NCBI GenBank assembly: GCA_000482145.1
Contig: AUXH01000057.1
Coordinates: forward strand, 1 to 52,338
DNA from: Strigomonas culicis
Lineage: Eukaryota > Euglenozoa > Kinetoplastea > Trypanosomatida > Trypanosomatidae
Reading direction: 5' to 3'
Length of the DNA stretch: 52,338 nucleotides
A model generated the notes under the pieces. That model had not been told where the DNA came from and made no database searches. It was given only the letters and a program-made list of their open reading frames with translations. Position numbers and translations under genes: made by a program. Below, piece by piece: positions 39,888-48,617 of this stretch; position 1 is the stretch's first letter, and each line of letters opens with the position of its first letter.

Positions 39888-40712
39888 TTAGCGCTTCTCC
39901 GGCGTCTTACATCCGTGTACAAATTCCGCCGCCGCCCCCAAGCTTGCGAGGGGGCGACGTGGCGCGGGCAGCCGCTTGTACGACGCACTGTCACCGCGGC
40001 GCTCCAGCTGTGCCGTGGCCTTGTGTGCACCACCCGCGCTGGGTGTGCGGACGCGCTGGCCCGCAGCACTTACACCAGATCCACACGCGGTGGCCACACC
40101 CGTAGCAGAGGGGCCTGTCGGGCCCTCCTCCCCCTCCGTCTGGTCGGCGCCCACGCTCTTGACGGACGGCCTGTTCACCTGCAGTGCCTCTAGCGGATGC
40201 GTGGGCGGGGCGGCGGCGGTGGGGCCCTTCCCTCTGTCCGCTCCCGCCGCATGGGCATGCGTCCGCAGCGGTGAGGCTAACCGCGCGTCGCCGTCTCCAC
40301 TCGCGCGACGGACCAGGCGCGGGGAAAGCGCAGGCAGCTTCTCTGCGCCAGAGGACGGGCAGGGGGGGCGGTGCGCCGAGGCCCCGTCCGGGGAGGGCCG
40401 CAGCGGCGTCCGCTTCTTCGGCTGGTAGAAGCGGGCGCTCGTCGCGGTGGGGTCGTACGTGCTGCTGCTGCCGTCGCTCGAGAGGCCGCCGTCGCCCGTC
40501 GCGAGGGGCGTGGCCGGGCACGGCGGCAGCGGCGCCTCGTCACCCCGCGCGCACACGTCGGAGTAGTGGTAGCGGTCCTGGAAGGACGGCAGCGCCACGC
40601 ACGCGACGCAGACCTGCACCGGCGCGCCGCGCGACGCGGTGCGCCTACCGGACGGCACGCCGCACTCCGAGTCATCGTTCTCGCGGCGGCAGAGCCGAGC
40701 GAACGCGGACAT
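39888..40712 (-). CDS. Array member 21, C-terminal box lacking V-x-F (274 aa)
   Basis: Complete frame from the ATG at 40712. A: MSAFARLCRRENDDSECG. B: V-A-L-P-S-F-Q-D-R-Y-H-Y-S (38-51). C: G-D-G-G-L-S-S-D-G-S-S-S-T-Y-D, then S-A-R-F-Y (73-96). R-R-A-S-G-D-G-D-A (135-143) is a remnant of box D. E is replaced by a Pro/Ala-rich stretch. F1: L-E-R-R-G-D-S-A-S-Y (236-245). F2 reads P-R-R-P-L-A-S-L-G-A-A-A-E-F-V-H-G (251-267): the Val and Phe of V-x-F are Ala and Leu, yet E-F-V-H-G is kept. If the box docks a partner, this copy should be impaired. Confidence 0.8.
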   Translation of the reverse strand: MSAFARLCRRENDDSECGVPSGRRTASRGAPVQVCVACVALPSFQDRYHYSDVCARGDEAPLPPCPATPLATGDGGLSSDGSSSTYDPTATSARFYQPKKRTPLRPSPDGASAHRPPCPSSGAEKLPALSPRLVRRASGDGDARLASPLRTHAHAAGADRGKGPTAAAPPTHPLEALQVNRPSVKSVGADQTEGEEGPTGPSATGVATACGSGVSAAGQRVRTPSAGGAHKATAQLERRGDSASYKRLPAPRRPLASLGAAAEFVHGCKTPEKR

Positions 40713-40902
40713 GGCGGGAGGCAGAGGGCACAGATGTCTAAAGGTAGAGGTGGTTCGATGATCTTTAAACAGCAGGAGGGGGAGGAGGGGAGAAATCATA
40801 CGTACAGAATATATTCATAGTGGAGAGAAGGAGTGACACTGTTGTGAGTTACATGCTCTATAGTGATTAAAGTAGCGCTATTGGGTACGTTAGAAAAGCA
40901 AC

Positions 40903-40920
40903 ATATATATATATATATAT
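40903..40920. repeat. TA dinucleotide tract (18 bp)
   Basis: Nine AT units, 190 bp upstream of the member 21 start. Confidence 0.95.
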
Positions 40921-41013
40921 AGTTCAGTTCTATATACAGAACAGTACGAATAAGAACAAAAAAGAATACGCATAAAACCAATAATTCAAAAACAAAAAGA
41001 CACACCTTTAAAC

Positions 41014-41027
41014 GATTCTAAACATGC
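41014..41027. repeat. Target-site duplication, copy 1
   Basis: GATTCTAAACATGC, identical to 41239-41252. Confidence 0.75.
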
Positions 41028-41169
41028 GCGGGATGGTGTCACACGTAACCACGTGTAACGAGATGGTTGGTCACGCTTAGTCATTGGCCCAGGCTCCCTA
41101 GCCACGTCTAAACCATCCTCCTGTTTGCCGGTAGCTCCACTCTGCAACCGCAACCGCACTCGGGGTTGC

Positions 41170-41239
41170 AGGCGCTTAGCTTCCCCCATACGGGATACTG
41201 AACCGTAGCACCACGATAAGGTGGCCGGCTTAGCTACGG
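41170..41239 (-). ncRNA. Pr77-like segment, candidate HDV-like ribozyme
   Basis: On the minus strand CCGTAGC (complement of 41233-41239) can pair with GCTACGG (complement of 41203-41209) as a 7-bp P1. Within it CCAC and GTGG (41221-41224 with 41211-41214) form a P3-like stem. Then comes a CCC/GGG hairpin (41185-41194) and GGAAGCTAAGC. This order fits the HDV-like fold reported for the L1Tc 5' end, with cleavage just before P1, exactly where the element starts. I did not resolve P2, so activity is inferred. Confidence 0.5.
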
Positions 41240-41252
41240 ATTCTAAACATGC
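41239..41252. repeat. Target-site duplication, copy 2
   Basis: Identical 14-mer. Its first base may instead be the element's 5' C, giving a 13-bp duplication. Confidence 0.75.
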
Positions 41253-41290
41253 CAATCGGGTGCAGTCATACGCAGCTGCCACAACAAGAA
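41253..41290 (-). repeat. Conserved spacer element, copy in 21/22 spacer
   Basis: AATCGGGTGCAG, then CATACGCAGCTGCC. The part 5' of this on the plus strand has been displaced by the retroposon insertion. Confidence 0.45.
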
Positions 41291-42017
41291 TATAATGTTT
41301 AGCACCCTTATAGGAAAAAAAAACAGAAAAAAAATGATTTGCATTCTCAAGAACAGGAAAACAGTTCGAATAGTAAAAAAAACACAATCAGTTTCGTAGT
41401 TCTCGGTTCCTCCAAAGAAAGTACACTTCTTCTTTATTATTGATTTTCCCTCTCTGCTTCACCCGATATATTAACGTTTTATTTGAGTACATACATACGC
41501 ACAGATACCACAAGACTTGTCCCATGCGGTAAAAAAAAAAAGAAAAAAGCACTAATTGAGGGAAAAAAGAGGAAATGAAAATTATTCTGATATCACTGTG
41601 AAAAAAAAGTTATGCAGTAGGGAAAAAAAAATTGTAGAAAAACAAAGAGGAAAGGGAAGAAAAAGAAAAAACGAGCCTCATCATAATGAAGCTATAAAGA
41701 GTCACTCAAGTGGCGACATATTAGGTTTAAAGAGGGTCAACTACACCTAGTATTGAACGAGTGGAAATGCGAAAAAAAGAAAAGAACAAAACAAAAGAGA
41801 GTGAAATCAAAATGTATCTTACACTAGCAATTATGAACATGTGTTGAAATGTATAGGTAAACAAGGAAGAAAAAAGAAAAAAAATTAAAAAAAAAGAAAT
41901 TAAATGTTTTTCATGAGCGCAAACTCGCTTCTTTAATACATGTTTGTGTACTGACCCCACCTCCTCAGTAGCCTAAAACGTAATTAAACGTTTCAGCAGT
42001 AGAAACTGCTCTGTCAC

Positions 42018-42947
42018 CTAGATTTCCCGGTAACATAAGATAACACCGAAGAAGTCATTCTGTTTCTCCCTCCTCGACGCCGTAAAAGCCGGCAAGAACT
42101 CGGTGCACTGCGTGAATCCCACAAGCGGTGGGCGTCAAGAGGACCGCCTCGAGGAGGGGGCGTCTGTGCTGCGCGGCAGTTAGAGCTGATACTTGTGCGT
42201 AGTACCCATGTTGGGCGTTGCGGGAACAAGGCTCGTATCGGCCTCGACTGTGCGGTCCACAGCGCCGCTACCGTTGTGAACGGTGAACAGCCGGCTGATG
42301 TACTGGAAGTACGCACGACTCCTTTCGCCCCTTAGACCCCAGGCGTCGGCATCCGCCACCTCCTTCGCGCTGAGCGGCGGTGCCTGCGGCTGCTGTGGGG
42401 GCGGAGGGGCCGCGGCAGCGACCACCATTTCGTCCGGTCGAGCGTCCTGAGCATCCGTCCGCGGTGGCAAAACGGGCTGGGCGTCAGCACTACAAAAACA
42501 CTCGTCATCAGTATTTGTGAGAAGTAAGGGTAGTGGCAGCCTCTGCCATCCGCCGCCCTGGGAGATAGGGGTCGCCACCACCACCTCTCTGAGCGGCATA
42601 ACGGGCGCCGCTCTCTTCGAGAGGAGCCGATCGTGGTCGTAGAAGTGCATACCCCTCATGGACGCGTCGCTGCTGCTGCCGTCGCTGGAGAGGCCACACT
42701 CGCCCGTCACGAGGGACACGGCGGAGGTAGAGACCTTGAGTGGGCACGGGGAGGCCGGTGTCGCATCGTCTGTTGGGCTGCACTCGGGGTAGCTCAACCG
42801 CTCCTTAAACAGTGGGGGCGAGCTGCACTCGACGAGAGAACGACCGGTGGGGCTGTGCGTTGCGGACCGTCTCGCGGAAGTGAGTGACAGCAGCTCGCAC
42901 TCGGAGGCGTCGCTGTTGCGGCGGGAGGGTGGAGCAAAGGCGGACAT
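42018..42947 (-). pseudogene. Array member 22, box F2 behind two nonsense codons
   Basis: Open from MSAFAPPSRRNSDASE (42947) to a TAA at 42180 (255 aa). B: L-V-E-C-S-S-P-P-L-F-K-E-R-L (38-51). C: G-E-C-G-L-S-S-D-G-S-S-S-D, then H-F-Y (82-103). D is degenerate (L-T-N-T-D-D-E-C-F-C). E: L-S-A-K-E-V and A-Y-F-Q-Y-I. Reading through in frame, L-P-R-S-T-D-A-P-S-S-R-R-S-S, then TGA (42135-42137), then R-P-P-L-V-G-F-T-Q-C-T-E-F-L-P-A-F matches member 23 almost residue for residue. Compared with member 23, TAA replaces Tyr and TGA replaces Arg. The open frame next ends at 42018. The box was lost by point mutation only, so recently. Confidence 0.82.
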
Positions 42948-43917
42948 GGCAGCAGGTGGTACCCGTGAACAGTAGCGGGCGGGGGTGTCTTAATGTAGAG
43001 CTGTTTCAAAGGTCTTTCGAGAGCAGGAGTGAGAGCAGAGATGTATCAATACGCACACGACATATCTATGGATGAAAGAAGGGTGGCATCGTTGCGAGCT
43101 AGGTGCTCTACAGTGGTTGTAGTACCGATCTTGTGCAAGTGCGAAGAGCAAGATACATATATAATCGGCTTCATAACAACATACAAAGAAAAAATAATTA
43201 AAAAAAACATGTAACAATTGAATAACAAAACAAAAACAATTGTTTTTCACTTTTGACAAGTACCGATGGGGAGCAATAACACACAGCTGCCAATACGGTA
43301 ACAGAGTGTTTAGTACTGTTTGTAACAGAGGGGAAACAAAAAAAAAGAACTGTTCTATTTCAAAACTAATAAAAAAAGACAGCAAGAAATGTAAAACAAT
43401 TACATTGTACTTCGTTTTTTTTTCTGTTTATGCATGTACAGTTCTTTTTCTTTCCTTTCTTGAGTTTACCTTTTAGATTAACAGATGCTAAACGATTTAA
43501 TGAAATATATATGTATACTTATGTATAATGGAAGGCAGGTCATATGAGATTAAACTACAAACACGCGCAAAAGGGAAAAGAACTAGTGAAAAAAAAATGA
43601 AAGCATTACTCAGGAATAATGCAGGAATCACGAAAGAAAAAAAACACGGGTAAAAAAAGGGGAAAAGAGTTAAATAAAAATCCTACACTTTGCAAATGAG
43701 ATTAAAGAAGGGCAACAATACATAGTATTGAACGAAAGTGGAAAGGGGAAAAAAGGATTCTAAAGCAACGGTATTATATACTTTTGGTGAGCGTAAGCTC
43801 GACTGTTCAATAGCTCCCACTGTCACAAAAGGAATCAAATGTTTCAGCAGTAAATAGTCTCCCCACTACCAACGATTCCCATTGGTACTAGTTTCTATGG
43901 AAGAAGTGTCTCCATTT
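42948..43917. other. Spacer between members 22 and 23
   Basis: AT-rich, with a conserved spacer element at 43255-43310. No gene seen. Confidence 0.6.
43255..43310 (-). repeat. Conserved spacer element, copy in 22/23 spacer
   Basis: GACAAGTACCGATGGGGAGC, then ACACAGCTGCCAATACGGT. A weaker match to the 30160/32064/34000 cores. Confidence 0.45.
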
Positions 43918-44796
43918 CTACCTCCTATATGCCTTAAAGGCCGGCAAGAACTCGGTGCTCTGTGTGAAGCCCACAAGCGGTGGACGTCGAGATGCGGACC
44001 GCCTCGAGGAGGGCATGTCTGTACTGCGCGGCCGATAGAACTGCCTTGTATGTGTATTGCCCGAGTTGCGCGGCACGGGAAGACCGTTGGTGACCGCCAC
44101 GTCTATACGATCCACTGCGGCACCGCCGTCGGGACCGCTGAGCAACAGATGGGTGTAGTAAAGGAAAGAATGGCTCCTGTCGTCTCTTTCATTCACATCC
44201 GCATACTGCAGCTCCTTCGCCTTGAGCTGCGGCACCTTCGGCAGTCGCCCCGGCGCGGTGGTGGTGGTGGCGTTTTCCCTTTTTTCCTTCTGAGTGACAC
44301 GGGCGTCCGTCCGCGGTGGCGCGACCGTTTGCGTGTCTTCATCACAAAACGAAACATGGATGTCTGCAATGCGCGGCTGTAGGGACGGCCTCTGCCCACT
44401 GCTTGCATGAGGGTCTGTGGTCAGCGTCGGCACTTCCGCGGGCCCTGTCGCGGCCGTCACCTCCATCGAGGGGAGTCGATCGTGTTCGTAGAGGCTCGTG
44501 CTCCTCATGGACGGGGAGCTGCTGCTGCCGTCGCCGGAGAGGCCACACTCGCCCGTCACGAGGGACACGGCGGAGGTAGAGGCCTTGAGTGCGGACGGGG
44601 AGGCCGGTGTCGCATCGTCTGCGGGGCTGGACTCGAAGAATCGGAACCGCTCCTTGAAGGGTGGGAGCGAGCTGCACTCTACCAGATAGCGTCCCGTGGC
44701 GGGGGGCGCCGGTTCCTTGGTGGAAGTCGTGAGTGAGGGCAGACCACAATCTGAGTCTTCACTGCCGCGGCGGGAAAAATGCAGCAGCGATAACAT
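43918..44796 (-). CDS. Array member 23, archetypal box A-F protein (292 aa)
   Basis: Complete. A: MLSLLHFSRRGSEDSDCG. B: Y-L-V-E-C-S-S-L-P-P-F-K-E-R-F-R-F-F-E (37-55). C: T-G-E-C-G-L-S-G-D-G-S-S-S-S (81-94). F-C-D-E-D-T (150-155) replaces box D. E: G-R-L-P-K-V-P-Q-L-K-A-K-E-L-Q (183-197) and S-F-L-Y-Y-T-H-L-L-L-S (210-220). F1: Q-F-Y-R-P-R-S-T-D-M-P-S-S (252-264). F2: S-R-R-P-P-L-V-G-F-T-Q-S-T-E-F-L (269-284). It shares a 46-bp identical stretch with member 22 (44535-44580 versus 42687-42732) around box C. The start at 44796 is fixed by box A. Confidence 0.88.
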   Translation of the reverse strand: MLSLLHFSRRGSEDSDCGLPSLTTSTKEPAPPATGRYLVECSSLPPFKERFRFFESSPADDATPASPSALKASTSAVSLVTGECGLSGDGSSSSPSMRSTSLYEHDRLPSMEVTAATGPAEVPTLTTDPHASSGQRPSLQPRIADIHVSFCDEDTQTVAPPRTDARVTQKEKRENATTTTAPGRLPKVPQLKAKELQYADVNERDDRSHSFLYYTHLLLSGPDGGAAVDRIDVAVTNGLPVPRNSGNTHTRQFYRPRSTDMPSSRRSASRRPPLVGFTQSTEFLPAFKAYRR

Positions 44797-45856
44797 TACC
44801 AGAGCTGGTGGCAATATACAGTGTAGGGAGGCGAGGGATATCTGCACGTATATGTAAGATGGTGAGGGTCAGTAGTTAGAAATGAAGCAGGGGTGGAGAG
44901 ACACACACTTCTAGCATAAAGGGAGAAAAGACCGCACGAGCGGAGATGAAATTTGCTGCATAGAGCGACACTCCTGATGTTGGAAAGGTGAGAAGTAAGT
45001 TATCCTTATTAAAAAAAAAACCAAATCAACCATAGTGACACGCTATTCATGTGGATATATAATCATACCGGAGATCCATCGCGAAGAAGAATACATACGA
45101 TAATGGAACACTTGTAGAAGTTCGTGAAGCAAACAAAAAAAAAAAAACGATGATCGATAATGAAAATAATTATTTATGTATAATAAAAATGAAAATTGGC
45201 TAATATATGAATTCAAAAAGGGTGCAAAAATTAACAAAGCTAAAAAAACTGCTTATATACTTATTTTTGCATAAAATATCTGTTTAAATATATTAAAAGT
45301 ACTTTTTTTCTCCTTTCTTGTCTTCCATGTCCTGCTGAAACGGAGTTATAAGTATAACAATTTCATCGCATTAACTCGTAGATGACCGAGGTACTGTCAT
45401 GAAGAGACAATACCACACACATACACACCTACATCGTAGTAATGAGATCATCAAAAGAAAATATGGTAAAACAAAAATACATGAATGAGTATGAACGAGT
45501 GAGAAAGTTAGGTGGAACCAGGATAAGCAATACCATTTACATTCGTTAATTATTCTTCCCTCTGCCATACGGCCAATAAAAAAGCGATAGCGAAAAGTAC
45601 GAGGGCAGATCTTATACGGTGTTGGGCAAGTGGGATTCAGTAGCAAGTGAAAAAAAAAAGAGTGAAGAAAAACAAAACAAATATAAGAGAAAAAGAAATT
45701 ATGGTGAATATGTAAGAAAAAATAAAACAGGAGTAAAAATAGAAGAAGGCATGCTATACTTGTAGTGAATATAAACAACCTAGAGACAACACTCTTCGCA
45801 CCTTGTCGCACTGCCTGAAAAGTACACAGCGCACTACAGAAAAATTTGCTTTTCCT
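44797..45856. other. Spacer between members 23 and 24
   Basis: AT-rich, no gene seen. The usual conserved spacer element is not recognisable. Confidence 0.55.
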
Positions 45857-46499
45857 TTAGTGATAATCATCGTACATACGCATGTATATCTGTGTTGCAC
45901 AACAGTCGTGAATGAACTCACTCCTCGCCCCGGTGAGACCAACCAGTGGTTGCTCACGTGCGCGAAGCCGCCTGCGTGAGGGACCTTCCGCGCGGCGGGG
46001 GGCGTGCCGCTCCCCTCTGTACTGTCCTGCTCGCCCTCACAGAGCATCCCCATCGGGGAAGAAGTTGTTGATGAGCCGTGGCGGACGGTGCGGCACCTTC
46101 TTCTCGTTCCTTGCAAGGGAAGGCACCGGCGCCGAAGTGGTCACCTCCGCGAGCCGCCTCTGTGGCGTCGCGTCCTCCAGCCGCACGCTCTGCTGCTCGT
46201 AGAAGCAGGCGCTCATCAGACAGAGGTCGCTCATGCTGCTGTCGCTGGAGAGGCCGTTCTCGAGAGACGGGGCGCACGGGTGGGACTTAGCCTGGCAGAG
46301 AGGGAACGTCACCGCGTCCTCCCCTGTCGTGGAATGATAGAAGCTGAACAGGTCCGTGAAAGGACAAGAGAGAGGTGCACTCAAGGAGAGAGCTCCCTGT
46401 GGCGTGATGCAGTGCTGCTGTCGCAGAGGTCGGGACAGAGGCCACACCAGCGCCCGAGTCATCACTGCCGTGTGGATGAACACTGGGCAGCGTCAGCAT
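45857..46499 (-). pseudogene. Array member 24, multiply frameshifted relic
   Basis: Three frames must be combined. From the ATG at 46499: MLTLPSVHPHGSDDSGAGVA (box A) and S-L-L-E-C-T-S-L-L-S-F (box B, like member 3). From about 46365 in a second frame: F-T-D-L-F-S-F-Y, L-E-N-G-L-S-S-D-S-S-M-S-D plus C-F-Y-E (box C, close to member 15) and L-I-N-N-F-F-P-D-G-D-A (box D). Box E is missing. In a third frame near 45900-45950: R-E-Q-P-L-V-G-L-T-G-A-R-S-E-F-I-H (box F2 with Leu for Phe), ending at 45857. At only about 640 bp it has both frameshifts and an internal deletion: a pseudogene. Confidence 0.78.
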
Positions 46500-47687
46500 G
46501 GCCGGGAGAGATATCCGTGTATTGTAAAGGTGTTGAGATGTGGCTGGTAGAGAGGAGGGAGGGGGTGCAGAAGGGAGCCAATGGATAAAGAATGTATATA
46601 ATGAGAGGGGGAGAGCGGCTATGTAAGCGTTATGTTTATGAATTGGAGTGACTGTGATGAACGTTGCAGGATCTGTTCCAAGGCAAACAGTATTCACAAC
46701 CATATCTCAACTGCCAATTGACAGGAAGGGGTTTTAATAGTTTTTTTTTTCAGTTATGCATTGAACGGTTAAAGGAGAATAAATTGGAAGCTAATTACAT
46801 CAAAAGAAAAACTATATGATGCATACTTCTGTGCCCTATAAACGGCACATTGTTGTACGCAGCTGGCGACATTGCTGTAGGTCGTTTGGAGGATTTTCAT
46901 TAAAGGTAAGATGAAAAGGAAAAGAAACACCCATTTACAAAACGGAAAGAAAACACTACAATTATATGTATGTATAAAAAAAAACGATAACACCTTGAGT
47001 ACAAAGAGAAAAAAAAAGAAGAGTGAGTGTATTTTTGTTTTTGCTTCAAAATGCACTGTCTTCAATTATTACTCTGTTTCTTCCGTGTGTTACATTCAGT
47101 ATTTATCTTTTTTTGTTGTTGTTGGTGTTGTTGGTAAACAGAAATCCCATCCACCGGATTTCTGTGAAAGACAAAACAGAAACAATACAGAGGTAATCGG
47201 GTAATGAAACAAAAAGCGTCAAGATCTGAAAAAAAAAGGAAGGAAAAGGTGATATACATAGCTAAAGTAAATGAAACGAACAATTGTAGAAAATAAATCT
47301 AAAGAAGTGTTTTTTTTTGCTGTTGCTGCTGAGGCAGCTAGTCTTTATTGGTTAGGTAAAAAAAAAAGAGAATGAAATGATGTCCAACCACACACAAATA
47401 TGGAGTAAAGAAAAAAACGGAAATCGAAAACATCCTGAAAAAAAAGGTAGATATGTATAGGTATACATATATATTGGAAACAAAAGGGAAAAAGAAAAAA
47501 GCGAATCTTTACATTGGGAAGAGTGTACACAAGCACGTTCCAAGTATCTTGCTTAGTTGTGTCTATACTATCATTGTTCATGTGTACTCCATCTACTATG
47601 TAAAAGATCTGCATCTTCTTCCCGTGAATTCTCTCTGGTGAACTATCGATGCACCCCTTAAGTCGTGCCTGTGCTACGACGTCCATA
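46500..47687. other. Spacer between members 24 and 25
   Basis: AT-rich, no gene seen. A T-run (47312-47319) and GCTGTTGCTGCTG lie on the plus strand just left of 47340, an exception to the usual strand bias. Positions 46850-46890 (GTACGCAGCTGGCGAC) faintly resemble the conserved spacer element. Confidence 0.55.
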
Positions 47688-48617
47688 TTACCTAAAGGCG
47701 TGAACGAACTCCGTACTCGCCGTGAAGGCCACCAGCGCACGACGCCGAGCGGAAGGTCGCATGTAGGAGGGCGTGCCCGTGCGGGGCTGCGGTAAGGGCC
47801 TGTAGTAGTACTCCACTTGCGGTTTATTGCTAGGTGTGCTGCTGACATCGGCTGCCACAGGGCGCGCTTTCGTATCCGCCGCGTCGATATGGTCTGCAGC
47901 AGCACTGTCATTCTCACAGATCAGAGTCAGGCTCCTGTTGTAAACATATGCTTGACTATCTTCCTTACTGTGAGCATCTCCATCCTTTCGTTGCTTCACC
48001 TTGACGCGAGGCACCTTGGGCAGCTTCACGAGCGCGCTGGCAGCGCCGGTGCTGTCCCCCTTGTCGTCCCCATCACCGAGGAAGAGCGTCGGGCTACTGA
48101 GTGGTGGGGGCAATTTGGGACTGCTGAGGAATGGAAACAGCTTCGGACTGCTCATGTGTGAGAAGAGGTTTGGGGTGGTAAGTGGTGAGGGTGACGGCGG
48201 CACATGCCGGTGGCTGCTCTCGGTTGGAGAAGGAAGTGGAGGCACATGCACTAGCTCCACCAACCCATTCACTAAAGGCGTCGCACCGAGCCGTACGCTC
48301 TCCCCTTCGTAGAAGTGGCTGCACACCTGCCAGAAGTCACTGCCGCTGTGGTCGTTGGGCAGCTCGTACGGATCGGTGGGGTGGCGTGGCGTCGGCAGGG
48401 AGGACGAGGCACCGCAGGGGGAGCTAGACGCGTCGCCTCTGTTGGCGCGCGCCTCAAAGGAGTGGAAGCTCTCTCTCAGCGGCGGCAGCGCCATGCTCTC
48501 GACGCGATAGCCGCCCATGGGGCTGGGCGGTGACAACTGTTTGGCGGCGGCGAGGGGGGCCACGCCACATCCCGAGTCATCCTTGTCACGAGCGCAAAGC
48601 CAGGGTAGTGCGGACAT
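47688..48617 (-). CDS. Array member 25, box F protein with S-S-P-x-L repeats (309 aa)
   Basis: Complete. A: MSALPWLCARDKDDSGCGVA. B: Y-R-V-E-S-M-A-L-P-P-L-R-E-S-F-H-S-F-E (37-55). C: N-D-H-S-G-S-D, then H-F-Y-E (88-104). In place of box D a Pro/Ser-rich stretch has three near-repeats of S-S-P-[KT]-L (156-179), followed by L-G-D-G-D-D-K-G-D-S-T-G (180-191), identical to member 26. E: L-V-K-L-P-K-V-P-R-V-K-V-K-Q (196-209). F1: Y-Y-Y-R-P-L-P-Q-P-R-T-G-T-P-S-Y-M. F2: A-R-R-R-A-L-V-A-F-T-A-S-T-E-F-V-H (290-306). The start is backed by a T-run and CTAG acceptor near 48646. Confidence 0.86.
   Translation of the reverse strand: MSALPWLCARDKDDSGCGVAPLAAAKQLSPPSPMGGYRVESMALPPLRESFHSFEARANRGDASSSPCGASSSLPTPRHPTDPYELPNDHSGSDFWQVCSHFYEGESVRLGATPLVNGLVELVHVPPLPSPTESSHRHVPPSPSPLTTPNLFSHMSSPKLFPFLSSPKLPPPLSSPTLFLGDGDDKGDSTGAASALVKLPKVPRVKVKQRKDGDAHSKEDSQAYVYNRSLTLICENDSAAADHIDAADTKARPVAADVSSTPSNKPQVEYYYRPLPQPRTGTPSYMRPSARRRALVAFTASTEFVHAFR
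48018..48084 (-). repeat. 67-bp identical segment, copy in member 25
   Basis: Identical base for base to 50048-50114 in member 26, although the sequence on either side diverges sharply. It encodes the L-G-D-G-D-D-K-G-D-S-T-G to V-K-L-P region. Confidence 0.95.

Larger units (their letters stand above)
41014..41252 (-). mobile_element. Short non-autonomous retroposon (about 211 bp) with 14-bp target duplication
   Basis: A GC-rich island in an AT-rich spacer, flanked by a perfect 14-bp direct repeat GATTCTAAACATGC (41014-41027 and 41239-41252), which fits the target duplications of trypanosomatid ingi/L1Tc-clade elements. Read on the minus strand, the 5' end contains CTAAGCCGGCCACCTTATCG and GGGGGAAGCTAAGC, which from memory match the 77-79-nt Pr77 signature at the 5' end of L1Tc, NARTc, ingi/RIME and SIDER elements. 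There is no reverse transcriptase, so it must have moved in trans. The 3' end lacks an A tail but has an ACACGT/ACGTGT hairpin at 41041-41056. It is a single copy here. Confidence 0.72.
40713..42017. other. Spacer between members 21 and 22, with retroposon
   Basis: AT-rich apart from the retroposon at 41014-41252. TA tract at 40903-40920. A conserved spacer element abuts the retroposon at 41253-41290. No protein gene seen. Confidence 0.65.

Noticed and set aside
10504..40920. Telomeric or subtelomeric repeats
   Set aside because: Only TA and ATT microsatellites are present; no TTAGGG-type tandem repeat was seen.
36560..42947. Stop-codon reassignment, as known in some Blastocrithidia relatives
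   Set aside because: Most members have no internal stops and end normally just after box F2. In member 22 TAA replaces Tyr and TGA replaces Arg, which fits no known reassignment (Glu or Trp).
26981..46499. Programmed ribosomal frameshifting in members 3, 14, 15, 19 and 24
   Set aside because: The frame changes occur at different places with no shared slippery sequence, and several affected copies also carry stops or deletions.
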